From the NCBI GenBank assembly GCA_017409025.1, contig JAFQTN010000010.1:1-62681 (forward strand): a stretch of 62,681 bases of DNA, in the 5' to 3' direction. A model generated the notes under the pieces. The model was not told the DNA's origin. It did no database searches and saw only the letters and a list, made by a program, of their open reading frames with translations. The position numbers and the translations under genes were made by a program. Positions 37,311-46,303 of this stretch are shown in pieces. Numbering within the stretch: position 1 is the first letter of the stretch; each line of letters begins with the position of its first letter. The DNA comes from Bacilli bacterium (GTDB taxonomy: Bacteria; Bacillota_I; Bacilli_A; RF39; UBA660).

Positions 37311-39558
37311 TATTATCACCGCCAAACTGTATTTCTTTAATCTCTACTTTATCTTTATTTTTTACAAAACAAATATCTCTAAATTTACAATATTCGCATC
37401 CAATATTATATTCACCTGATACTTTAGGGTTAATATCAAATTTATTATTTTTAATATTCTCTATTACTTCAAATATTTTTTCTTTAGTAATATTTTTAAT
37501 CTTATCAATATCACTATTACTTAATACTTTTGTATAACTAGAGAATGATCCATCTTTTAAAGTTTTCATTCCTTTAATGATTTTAGAATTTTCATAATTA
37601 CTATCCATTATTGATAAAATATCTCTATCGCTATTAGAATATCCTACCAATCTATAATCTTTATCAGTAATATTAAATTTCTGTAAGTAAAATCCGCTAT
37701 ATAAAATATTTCTTAAATTCAAATAATTGGATAAATATAAATATATAGGAAGTTGAATATTAATTCCATAATTTAAATAACTTAAACTAATATTATCATT
37801 TCCTGTTTTATAATCAATCAAAGCAACATAGGTCTTATCATTTTCTTCTTTATATAAAATTTTATCAATAATCCCTGTAAATTTAATATTATTTCCATAG
37901 TCAATATCAATTTTCTTTTCGTATAAAGCTTTATCAAATGAACTAAATTCTTTTTCTAACATTACTTGATTAATTAAATCTTTGATAGATTTTTTGTATC
38001 TTTCCAAGAAAAACTTTTCTTTGTTATTAAATTTTCTGTCATCTAAAAATTCTAATACATATTTATCTATGTCAATATCATTATTAGATAGACATTTTTC
38101 CATAACATAATGAACCATACTACCAATAACTGTAGAAAAATTCTCTTCATAAATATCCAATTTTAAGATATTGGCTAGATAGTATCTGAAAGCACATTTA
38201 TTATATACTTGCATCTTTGAATAAGATAAAGTTAACTTATCCATAACTTTATTAATTATACTATATTTATTATCATATGAATTATAATCTATTTTAAAAT
38301 TATTATATAAAATATCGAAATCATTATTCTTGTATCCATATTTAGTATAATCATCAATACTTTTAGTTAGTTTTATCTTATTATATACTTCGCTATAACT
38401 AACTTCTTTCTTGATTTTTCCTTTAACAACATTAAAATTATTACACAAAGATGATGGATAAAAACTTCTCTTAGTATCTCTTAATTTATAAGTAATATAT
38501 AAATTTTTGATATTGTATATAGATTTTAATATATCTATTCTTAAACAAATATTTTTTTCTTTGGTAGTATCTAAATCAACTATATCTTTAATATTGTCGG
38601 TAATATAATCGGTATCATCATAACTATTAGGTATAATACCATCATTAAAACCTATCATGAACACATAATCATTATCATCACTGACATAATCTAAAAAATC
38701 AATTATCTCGATAGCGTTATCATATTTTTTACTTTTTATTAATGTGTGTTCTATTTTATAAATAATTAATTCATCACTATTATATTTAAGATATTTATTA
38801 ATAGTATCTATTAATGTATCATATAAATGACTATCTTTTGGTGTGTTTTCTATTGCATAATCAAGACCATTTTTTCTATATAAATCAATAAAATTCTTAA
38901 TATATTCATAAGACGATAATTTAGAACTATATGGAATATTTATTTTTAGTCCAAATAAAGAAAAAATTCTAATTAATGTATTATAGTAGCTACCGTCAAC
39001 GTTAGTGAGTTTGATATTTTTAATAGAAATACCTTTCTCTATTAACTCGCATACGTTATAAGCAATATATTCAATTTCTTCTTCCATCGTATCAAAATAA
39101 TATATATCATGGTCATATTTTTGATATTTTTTTTCGATATATTTATAATTAATATTATTAAGTACTTTAATTTCATGTTTATTTAATCTGATGCCATATA
39201 TTATAATATCTATCTTATTAATATATTCTTTAAAATTTAAATTATATTTAAGAAGTTTATTATCATCTAGTTCCTTCTTAATTTGAACTAAAAAGTCTAA
39301 TTTTTTAACATTGTAGTTTTTTTCTTCAATATAATATAAGTTTTTAATATACATTAAAGCTATTTCATATTTAATATTATATTTTTTAATTAGGTATAAA
39401 ATTGCATCTTCATCATAACTAAAACAATATTTAGAAATAAAATCTTCTATATTCATTGTTTTAATGTTTACTAATTTATTTCTCTTTAATATTTTAATTT
39501 TATCACTATTATTACATATAATTAGAGTTTCTTTTTTAATATTATTAATAAATTCCAT
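37294..39558 (-). CDS. addB: Shortened AddB-like nuclease subunit
   Basis: 754 residues, against the roughly 1,150 usual for AddB. The C-terminal PD-(D/E)XK nuclease is complete: FTGIIDKI then VALIDYKTGN. The Fe-S cysteines are also present, one in YNKCAFRYYLAN and three in GCEYCKFRDICF, as in AddB/Cas4. The N-terminal half is a compressed helicase-like region with no visible Walker A motif (GxxGxGKT), so it probably does not hydrolyse ATP. It lies directly before addA and overlaps it. Function as the AddA partner is well supported by position and Fe-S site. Confidence 0.88.
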   Translation of the reverse strand: MEFINNIKKETLIICNNSDKIKILKRNKLVNIKTMNIEDFISKYCFSYDEDAILYLIKKYNIKYEIALMYIKNLYYIEEKNYNVKKLDFLVQIKKELDDNKLLKYNLNFKEYINKIDIIIYGIRLNKHEIKVLNNINYKYIEKKYQKYDHDIYYFDTMEEEIEYIAYNVCELIEKGISIKNIKLTNVDGSYYNTLIRIFSLFGLKINIPYSSKLSSYEYIKNFIDLYRKNGLDYAIENTPKDSHLYDTLIDTINKYLKYNSDELIIYKIEHTLIKSKKYDNAIEIIDFLDYVSDDNDYVFMIGFNDGIIPNSYDDTDYITDNIKDIVDLDTTKEKNICLRIDILKSIYNIKNLYITYKLRDTKRSFYPSSLCNNFNVVKGKIKKEVSYSEVYNKIKLTKSIDDYTKYGYKNNDFDILYNNFKIDYNSYDNKYSIINKVMDKLTLSYSKMQVYNKCAFRYYLANILKLDIYEENFSTVIGSMVHYVMEKCLSNNDIDIDKYVLEFLDDRKFNNKEKFFLERYKKSIKDLINQVMLEKEFSSFDKALYEKKIDIDYGNNIKFTGIIDKILYKEENDKTYVALIDYKTGNDNISLSYLNYGINIQLPIYLYLSNYLNLRNILYSGFYLQKFNITDKDYRLVGYSNSDRDILSIMDSNYENSKIIKGMKTLKDGSFSSYTKVLSNSDIDKIKNITKEKIFEVIENIKNNKFDINPKVSGEYNIGCEYCKFRDICFVKNKDKVEIKEIQFGGDNNGMDQ

Positions 39559-39638
39559 ATGTCACCTACCTATGTATGTATCAAAATTATAACAATTAAA
39601 TTTTTATAAGTCAATACCAAAACGAACATTTATTTGTT

Positions 39639-39665
39639 AAAAAAGATAACTTAATTATAAGTTAC
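39639..39665 (-). terminator. Terminator of the PerM-family gene
   Basis: On the minus strand, TAACTT / AAGTTA with a 7-base loop, followed by TCTTTTTT, overlapping the last codons of the gene. Confidence 0.65.
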
Positions 39666-40724
39666 CTTCTTATCTTTTTTCTTAATAAATTTGATTTTAT
39701 TATCAATATCTCTTCTATAAAAATTATAGGTTGTTTTAATTATAATTGCTATTGGAAGTGAAAGAAGTATTCCCCAGAATCCGGCAATAACACCACCAGC
39801 ACTAACTGCAAATATGACAACTAATGGATGTAGTTTGTTTGATTTACCATATACTTTTGGTCCAATAACGTTGCCATCTAGTATAGGACAAATAATACAT
39901 ATAATAACTGTTAAAATAAATAATTTAGTACTTATTACTGAAGACACTAATAATGAGATAACAGCTACTAGAAAACCACCGAACCAAGGAATAATTGCAG
40001 ATAAGCCAGATAAAATACCTAATATCAAATAGTTTGGATGTCCAATTAATAGAAACGCTAAAGTGTATTCGATTACTTGGATTAATATGTTTTTACCAAG
40101 ACCACCAATATATTTTGTAAGTTCATCGTCTAATTTTGTTAAATATAGGGTCGTTCTTCTGTTTTTTCTATTAAAATATTTTTTTACACCTTCTCTAATC
40201 TTATCCATATCGATCAAGAAATAAATTGCTGCGCATATTACTACTATACCGGTTGTAATTACTCCAACTGAACTATTAACTACGTTAATTGCACCATCTG
40301 ATATAGTACTACCTAGACTTGAAATAATATTTGAACTAAAATCAGTTAAAGTGGTTTGTAATGATCCAAAATTAATTTCATATTTAGTGGATAAATCAGA
40401 TAATAACATTGAAATATTACTGATAAATAGTAGTATTTGTTCATATAATAAAGGAACAGTTAATAGAAGGATAATAAATAAACTTCCAAATCCTAGAATA
40501 CAAACAGTTAAAATGGCCAACCATTTAGGTGCGCCTGAATCAATTAGTTTGCGTACTAAAGGATAAATTACATATGCAAGTGCAAATGCAAGTAAAAATG
40601 GAGCTAAAACATTAAATATATTAACTACAATTCCAATCCATAATCCCCTGATAAAATAAAGTAAACATATAATAGCAATAATAATTAATAAGTTAAGTAA
40701 TTTAAAATTAACTTTATCATTCAT
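39651..40724 (-). CDS. AI-2E/PerM-family membrane protein
   Basis: 357 residues, seven or eight membrane segments. The arrangement fits the PF01594 family: two helices at the N-terminus (LNLLIIIAIICLLYFIRGLW), a soluble middle part, and a conserved late region PWFGGFLVAVISLL then GPKVYGKSNKLHPLVVIFAVSAGG. Members are annotated as AI-2 exporters, permeases or sporulation proteins (YtvI), and actual substrates are mostly unproven. The basic tail (IKFIKKKDKK) is probably cytoplasmic. Single-gene unit by its terminator. Confidence 0.85.
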   Translation of the reverse strand: MNDKVNFKLLNLLIIIAIICLLYFIRGLWIGIVVNIFNVLAPFLLAFALAYVIYPLVRKLIDSGAPKWLAILTVCILGFGSLFIILLLTVPLLYEQILLFISNISMLLSDLSTKYEINFGSLQTTLTDFSSNIISSLGSTISDGAINVVNSSVGVITTGIVVICAAIYFLIDMDKIREGVKKYFNRKNRRTTLYLTKLDDELTKYIGGLGKNILIQVIEYTLAFLLIGHPNYLILGILSGLSAIIPWFGGFLVAVISLLVSSVISTKLFILTVIICIICPILDGNVIGPKVYGKSNKLHPLVVIFAVSAGGVIAGFWGILLSLPIAIIIKTTYNFYRRDIDNKIKFIKKKDKKVTYN

Positions 40725-40814
40725 CTACATCATCCTCTCTTTTAATTAATTATATCATAAAACATAATTCTTTTTTCATAAATATTTACTATTTTTTAAA
40801 ATCTTTACATTATA

Positions 40815-40844
40815 AAGAAAAAGATTAGTAAATTGTACTAATCT
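40815..40844 (-). terminator. Terminator of rpoZ
   Basis: On the minus strand, AGATTAGTA / TACTAATCT with a 5-base loop, followed by TTTTC. It begins 11 bases after the rpoZ stop. Confidence 0.8.
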
Positions 40845-40854
40845 AGATTATTTA

Positions 40855-41058
40855 TTACTGTCTTTTATCTACGTGTATTAAATTGTCATAAACTTCTTCT
40901 AAGGCTCTGCCGATAGTTTTATATGATTTATACTCATTAACTGGTTTTTGAAAATAATTGTTTTTAATCATTTGTTTACTTCTGTTAGCTGCAGCATAAA
41001 CCAAAGTATATTTTGAATCAACTATTGTTAAAAGTTTATCTATTGATGGATATATCAT
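40855..41058 (-). CDS. rpoZ: RNA polymerase omega subunit
   Basis: 67 residues. MIYPSIDKLLTIVDSKYTLVYAAANRSKQM is the conserved N-terminal region of omega, here written only to show the YPSIDxLL and SKYTLVxAAAxRSxQ pattern that contacts the beta' C-terminus, followed by a shortened tail with IGRALEEV. Assists polymerase assembly. In many Firmicutes rpoZ lies beside gmk; here it stands alone. Confidence 0.92.
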   Translation of the reverse strand: MIYPSIDKLLTIVDSKYTLVYAAANRSKQMIKNNYFQKPVNEYKSYKTIGRALEEVYDNLIHVDKRQ

Positions 41059-41196
41059 AGTATCACACTCCCTTATCTCTATTATAAGAATATTATAAAC
41101 AAAAAATAATTACAAGTGAGTTTACAAAAATTAGACAATTAAATTTTTATATAGTCAAATATTAAATTTTATTATATAATTACTATAGGTGATAAC

Positions 41197-42306
41197 ATGG
41201 CAAGAAAGAAAAAAAGAAAGTTAAGTATTAAAAAAATATCTATAGTTATATTTGTTATAATTACTATCTCTATTATAACAGTAAATTTTGATAGTATAAG
41301 AAATGTTTATTTGAGTAAAATAAGTGGATACAACAAAGAAAGTATTAGTGTTTTTATTGAAAATGATATTTATAAAGATATAAAAAATCATGAATATTCT
41401 AAAACATTAGAAACAATTATTAATACAGAATATTATAATAAGAATTATTTAGATGAATATCTTGATATAGTTTTTGTAGAAAATGAAAATTTTTTACAAA
41501 ACACATCATTATTACTAGATAAGGGATATAGTTCTAATGATATAAATAATATTTATGATAAATTAACAGAAAATTCTATAAATGTTTTGATTAATAATGA
41601 TTATTTTAAAGATATAACTAATATTATTTCTATTAATTATTTTAAAGAGGATAAATTAGAAAGATATATAAATTATTATAATGAAGAGGATGATTTAGAA
41701 ACAATTTTAACTTATGTAAACATTGGTCTAGATAATGGATATTATACTAATGTTATTGAGATTGAGGATCAAAATAATCTATTGGTGTTAGTTAATAAAT
41801 ATAATAAATTACAAAATGATTTTGTTCCAAAAGATTTAGAAACTATTTCATCTAAATATGGAAATGGTTCGTTAAGAAAAGAAGCAAGAATAGCTTTTGA
41901 AGAAATGTGTGCTGCTGCTAAAGATGATGGTATTACTATTTATGGCGGTTCTGGATATCGTTCATATAGTCATCAATTAAGACTATACAATAATTATGTT
42001 GCAATAGATGGGAAAATTGAAGCTGATACATATTCTGCTAGAGCTGGACATTCAGAACATCAAACAGGTCTTGCAATGGATATCTTAAACGGAAGATGGA
42101 GTTTTATAGATGACAATGATAAGGAATATACTTGGTTAGTAAATAATTCATATAAATATGGTTTTATTCTTAGATATTTAGAAGGAAAAGAAGAAATAAC
42201 TGGTTATATGTATGAACCATGGCATTATAGATTTGTTGGTGTAGATGTAGCTAAAGAAATAATTCAACTTGGCATTACCTATGATGAATATGTTGCTAAA
42301 AAGTAG
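41197..42306 (+). CDS. VanY/DacB-like D,D- or L,D-carboxypeptidase (M15B)
   Basis: 369 residues with a short basic N-terminus, one membrane helix (about residues 11-29), an outer region of about 190 residues with no recognised domain (helical, Asn/Tyr-rich), then a peptidase M15 domain: GSGYRSYSHQ, SARAGHSEHQTGLAMDI (first His and Asp zinc ligands) and EPWHYRFVG (Glu and last His). It trims the stem peptide of peptidoglycan. There are no vancomycin resistance genes nearby, so a housekeeping wall role is likely. GGTGA precedes the ATG. The tRNA promoter begins right after its stop. Confidence 0.9.
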   Translation: MARKKKRKLSIKKISIVIFVIITISIITVNFDSIRNVYLSKISGYNKESISVFIENDIYKDIKNHEYSKTLETIINTEYYNKNYLDEYLDIVFVENENFLQNTSLLLDKGYSSNDINNIYDKLTENSINVLINNDYFKDITNIISINYFKEDKLERYINYYNEEDDLETILTYVNIGLDNGYYTNVIEIEDQNNLLVLVNKYNKLQNDFVPKDLETISSKYGNGSLRKEARIAFEEMCAAAKDDGITIYGGSGYRSYSHQLRLYNNYVAIDGKIEADTYSARAGHSEHQTGLAMDILNGRWSFIDDNDKEYTWLVNNSYKYGFILRYLEGKEEITGYMYEPWHYRFVGVDVAKEIIQLGITYDEYVAKK

Positions 42307-42335
42307 TTGACAAAACGCTTACGTTATTATAGAAT
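42307..42335 (+). promoter_or_regulatory. Promoter of tRNA-Ser
   Basis: TTGACA and TAGAAT separated by 17 bases, starting directly after the upstream stop codon and ending 19 bases before the tRNA. Confidence 0.75.
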
Positions 42336-42354
42336 TATATACGTAAGCAATTTT

Positions 42355-42445
42355 GGAGTAGTACTCAAGAGGCTGAAGAGGCGCCCCTGCTAAGGGTGTA
42401 GACTGGGAAACTGGTGCGAGGGTTCAAATCCCTCCTACTCCGCCA
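42355..42445 (+). tRNA. tRNA-Ser (anticodon GCU)
   Basis: Acceptor GGAGTAG pairs with CTACTCC, followed by discriminator G and an encoded CCA. Anticodon stem CGCCC/GGGTG frames the loop CTGCTAA (anticodon GCT). A long variable arm, as in serine tRNAs, precedes a T-arm with GGTTCAAATCC. 91 bases. Confidence 0.95.
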
Positions 42446-42457
42446 TTAAATGTATAC

Positions 42458-42489
42458 AAAATCTTGTTATCTAATAGATGCAAGATTTT
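42458..42489 (+). terminator. Terminator of tRNA-Ser
   Basis: AAAATCTTG / CAAGATTTT with a 14-base loop, then CTTTTT. Confidence 0.75.
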
Positions 42490-42795
42490 TCTTTTTAAAT
42501 TTATATAGATACAATTGAAAGTAACCATAATAAGTTTAACCAATCCGTCTACTAGTTTGATTTCATCAGGAATAATGCTATATTTTGGATAACTTAAAGC
42601 AATATTTTTTTCAACTGCAACCCAATTATTACCTTCTCTTCTAACTTCATAATATTTATTATTTAATATATTGTTTGGATCTTCATTTGCGATATATCCA
42701 TTAATATTGACATTTATACTAATAGTTCTATTAATTAGAATTTTTTCTTGACATAAAAAGTTTTTTATTGAGTATGTTACGATATTATAGAAAAA
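42490..42795 (-). pseudogene. Probable gene remnant (protein-like open frame without start)
   Basis: One minus-strand frame is open for over 100 codons from a TGA near 42796 down into the tRNA, although no ATG opens it. Its translation looks like real protein (ISINVNINGYIANEDPNNIL, then YYEVRREGNNWVAVEKNIAL, PDEIKLVDG), and in AT-rich DNA a stop-free run of that length is unusual. No family is recognised; it could be a secreted or surface-protein fragment. No ribosome-binding site is visible. I call it a decayed gene rather than an active one; chance cannot be excluded. Confidence 0.4.
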
Positions 42796-42833
42796 TAATC
42801 ATTTTTATAGTATAATTAACTATAGGTGATTAA

Positions 42834-43364
42834 ATGATTACTTTAAGAAATGCAAATATAACCTTCTATGGAAATCGTGGTATGACTTTAGAAGAAGATA
42901 TTAATTTAACTAATGAATATTATAAAGAAAAAAATATAGCTTTAATATATAAAAAACCAATACCAATAAAGGTATTAAAAATAAATTCTACTAAGACAAG
43001 AATACAAGATGCTTTTTATGAAAAAAAATCTACTCTTGATTATAGCGGGATATATAGGGAAAAATATATTGAATTTGATGCTAAGGAAACTAATAGTAAA
43101 ACTAGTTTTCCACTAGCTAATATTCATGAACATCAAATAGAACATATAAAAAATGTTATATTTTATAAAGGAATAGCATTTCTAATTGTAAGATTTAATT
43201 TACTAAATAAAACGTTTTTGTTAGAAGGAACAAAATTAATTGAATTTATAGATAATGAAAATAGAAAATCTATTCCGATTAGTTTCTTTGAAAAAAATTG
43301 TAAAACAATTGAATTAAAATATAGACCTAGATTGGATTATTTAAAATTAATTGATATTTTATAA
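42834..43364 (+). CDS. recU: Holliday junction resolvase RecU
   Basis: Cuts four-way DNA junctions in homologous recombination and aids chromosome segregation. 176 residues with RGMTLEEDINLTNEYY, the basic KKPIPIKV segment, STLDYSGIY, the catalytic EFDAKET and SFPLANIHEHQIEH. PD-(D/E)XK-type acidic residues are present. The recU-PBP1A order is the same as in Bacillus subtilis (recU-ponA), which supports both calls. An ATG follows AGGTGA; TATAAT lies at 42811-42816. Confidence 0.95.
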   Translation: MITLRNANITFYGNRGMTLEEDINLTNEYYKEKNIALIYKKPIPIKVLKINSTKTRIQDAFYEKKSTLDYSGIYREKYIEFDAKETNSKTSFPLANIHEHQIEHIKNVIFYKGIAFLIVRFNLLNKTFLLEGTKLIEFIDNENRKSIPISFFEKNCKTIELKYRPRLDYLKLIDIL

Positions 43365-43408
43365 TTAATATATTATAATATAATAGAAAAAGTAAGGAAG
43401 TTGATATT

Positions 43409-46276
43409 GTGAGAAAAGTAAATAAAAGGAAAAAGGTAAAAAAACTTAGTTTAAAAGAAAAATTAAGTTTTAATAAGAAAAAAGATAATAGTGTAAAAAA
43501 TAAAACTAAAGATAATAAAAGAAATACACGTAATGTCAAAAATAAAGATAGCAATGGAAAGAAAAAAAGAAGTATATGGAAGAAGATACTAACAGTATTA
43601 TTAATTATTGGTATTATTGGTATTATTGCAGTTACTGCCTTTTTTGGATATATTGTTCTGTCTTCTCCAGAATTTAATGAAGAGGCATTTAATGTAAAAG
43701 ATCAAACTATTGTCTATGATTTAAATAATGAAATAATTGCAAAGCTTGGTGTTGAAAATCGTGAAAGTGTGACTTATGATCAGTTACCACAAGTTTTAAT
43801 TGATGCAATTATTGCTACTGAGGATTCAAGATTCTTTCAACATAATGGAGTTGATTTACCAAGATTTTTAAAAGCATCAGTTTATCAGTTGATGGGAAGA
43901 AGTGATGCAGGTGGTGCCTCTACCCTAACGATGCAAATGGTAAAAAATAGTCTAACATCAACTGAAGATACTGGTATTAAGGGTATTATAAGAAAATTTC
44001 AAGATGTATATTTATCAGTATTTAAAGTAGAAAAAAATTATACTAAAGAAGAAATTATTGAATTATATGTAAATAATCACTGTCTTGGTTCTAGTATATA
44101 TGGTGTTGGTGAAGCTTCCAAATATTATTTTGGGAAATCTGTATCAGAATTAACATTACCTGAAGCATCACTTCTTGCTGGATTGTTCCAAGCTCCTAAT
44201 AGACATAATCCTTATAAAAATATTGAAAGTGCTACATCTAGAAGAAATACTGTTTTAAATTTAATGGTACGTCATGGATATATAACTGAAGAAGAAGCTA
44301 AAATGGCTAAAGAAGTTAGTATTGAATCACTACTTGTTGGAATTGAAGATGCAACTGATTATCAAGGATATATTGATAATATTATCGTCGAAGTAATAGA
44401 ATTAACTGGTCAAGATCCTGCTGTTGTACCAATGAAAATATATACAACTATGGAAAAAAAGATCCAAGATGGAATTAACTCTGTAATAAATGATAATGAT
44501 GCCTCATATTGGAGAGATGATAAAGTTCAAGCTGGCATTGCTATTATTAACGTTGAAACTGGTGCTATTGCTGCATTAAGTGGTCAAAGAAATAATTCCG
44601 ATGAAAGAATATTTAACTTTGCTACTGAAGCATATAGACAACCTGGTTCTACTGCTAAACCGATATTTGCATATGGTCCTGGAATTGAATATAATAACAA
44701 TTCAACTTACACCCTATTCGTCGATGAACCATGGTCTTATACGGATGGGCCTTCAATTAATAACTGGGATGGAAAATTTGAAGGAATAGTTACTACAAGA
44801 CGTGCTCTTCAAGTTTCAAGGAATATACCTGCATTAAAAGCATATCAACAAGTTGGCTCTAAAAGAATTCAACAATTTGCATACAGTCTAGGTTTAGACG
44901 TATCATTAAATCAAAATTCTGAAAATTATAGAATTGTAAACGAAACTACTGGTGTAGATAATACTATTAATGAAGCTTACTCTATTGGTGGAGTTGCTAA
45001 AGGTTTCACACCATTAGAAATGGCTGCTGCATACTCAGGTTTTGCAAGTGGTGGATATTATACTAATCCATATTCGGTTACTAAAATTGAATTTCGTGAA
45101 ACTGGGGAAACAATTGAATATAAACCAACTAAAGAAAGAGTTATGAAAGATTCGACTGCATATCTTATGAATAATATATTAGAATCTGCAGTTAATGCTG
45201 GATTCAATGGTGGTGCTAGAGTGTATGGTTCGCATGTTGCTGCTAAAACTGGTACATCTAACTATCCTGATAGTGTTATGAAACAATATAAATTGCCTGG
45301 CCACGCTGTTAATGATTTGTGGACTGTTGCTTATACTTCTAAATATGTTGTTGCTGTTTGGTATGGTTATAAAGATGTTAGCGTTGGATATAACACTAGT
45401 GGACATTATAAAGATAATTTGACATCAGCAGTAATGAAATACATTCCTAAGGATACTAAAGGCTGGAAGCAACCTTCTTCAGTCGTAGCTGTAAAAGTTG
45501 AAAAAGAATCATGGCCTGCTAAATTACCTAGTGAATATACACCATCTAATATGATAGTTACTGAATACTTTGTAAAAGGTACACAACCTACTGAAGTATC
45601 TGAAAGATATGCAAAATTAAATGATATTGAAAATACCAATGTAAGTGTATTAGGAAATAGTGCGACAATAACATGGGAATATACTACTCCTGCTTCATTA
45701 TCTGATGAATACCTTGATGCTTACTTTAGTCAATCTATCTTTTCGAAAAGCAAGGATGATTTAATTGCAGAAAGAAAAACATATAATACAGATACACTTG
45801 GTGATGTAGGATTTGCAATATATGAAGAAAGTTCAGATGGCACTCTTACGTTGTTAACTTATACTAATGAATATTCTTATACTTATACGGGAAATAGTAC
45901 TACATTAGTAATTAAAGCTGAACATAGTAAATATAAAACTAATGCAAGTTCTGGAATTAGATTAAATATTACATTAAATAATTCTGCAAATGATACATTA
46001 ATTGCTGCTTTAGGTGGTACTCCATCAATAACGGTAAATGTTGGTTCATATACTGAATTAGGTATAAAAACTATACTTTATGGTTCTACTGATGTGACTG
46101 CAAATGCTACAATTAAATATCAAATTATAAATAATAATAACATTACAGATTATAATACAATACAATCTTTAGAAACTGCTGTTAATAATTTAAGTGCGGG
46201 AACCTATACGATTAATTACATTATCAATTATGATGGAAATGAACTTATTAAAAATAGAACTGTAACATTAAAATAA
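43409..46276 (+). CDS. Class A penicillin-binding protein (PBP1A/PonA)
   Basis: Bifunctional peptidoglycan synthase of 955 residues. Layout: a very basic cytoplasmic N-terminus (about residues 1-55), one membrane helix (56-80), a GT51 glycosyltransferase domain (ATEDSRFFQHNGVD, GGASTLTMQMVKN, LYVNNHCLGSSIYG, EASLLAGL), then the transpeptidase with the active Ser in RQPGSTAKPIFAY, SRN (VSRNIPA) and KTGTSN. The last 200 residues form one or two Ig-like domains (FN3-like) of uncertain role. GTG start 43409 after AAGGAAG. It is 45 bases after recU, so probably the same operon. Confidence 0.96.
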   Translation: MRKVNKRKKVKKLSLKEKLSFNKKKDNSVKNKTKDNKRNTRNVKNKDSNGKKKRSIWKKILTVLLIIGIIGIIAVTAFFGYIVLSSPEFNEEAFNVKDQTIVYDLNNEIIAKLGVENRESVTYDQLPQVLIDAIIATEDSRFFQHNGVDLPRFLKASVYQLMGRSDAGGASTLTMQMVKNSLTSTEDTGIKGIIRKFQDVYLSVFKVEKNYTKEEIIELYVNNHCLGSSIYGVGEASKYYFGKSVSELTLPEASLLAGLFQAPNRHNPYKNIESATSRRNTVLNLMVRHGYITEEEAKMAKEVSIESLLVGIEDATDYQGYIDNIIVEVIELTGQDPAVVPMKIYTTMEKKIQDGINSVINDNDASYWRDDKVQAGIAIINVETGAIAALSGQRNNSDERIFNFATEAYRQPGSTAKPIFAYGPGIEYNNNSTYTLFVDEPWSYTDGPSINNWDGKFEGIVTTRRALQVSRNIPALKAYQQVGSKRIQQFAYSLGLDVSLNQNSENYRIVNETTGVDNTINEAYSIGGVAKGFTPLEMAAAYSGFASGGYYTNPYSVTKIEFRETGETIEYKPTKERVMKDSTAYLMNNILESAVNAGFNGGARVYGSHVAAKTGTSNYPDSVMKQYKLPGHAVNDLWTVAYTSKYVVAVWYGYKDVSVGYNTSGHYKDNLTSAVMKYIPKDTKGWKQPSSVVAVKVEKESWPAKLPSEYTPSNMIVTEYFVKGTQPTEVSERYAKLNDIENTNVSVLGNSATITWEYTTPASLSDEYLDAYFSQSIFSKSKDDLIAERKTYNTDTLGDVGFAIYEESSDGTLTLLTYTNEYSYTYTGNSTTLVIKAEHSKYKTNASSGIRLNITLNNSANDTLIAALGGTPSITVNVGSYTELGIKTILYGSTDVTANATIKYQIINNNNITDYNTIQSLETAVNNLSAGTYTINYIINYDGNELIKNRTVTLK

Positions 46277-46303
46277 CGAAGATTAATCTTCGTTATTTTT
46301 TTC
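46271..46303. terminator. Bidirectional terminator between PBP1A and the convergent GT2 gene
   Basis: A perfect palindrome, AAATAACGAAGATT / AATCTTCGTTATTT, followed by a T run, overlaps the PBP stop and lies just after the minus-strand stop. Confidence 0.85.

Noticed and set aside
41197-42306. Vancomycin resistance locus
   Set aside because: Only a VanY-like carboxypeptidase; no VanH, VanA/B, VanX or cognate regulator near it.
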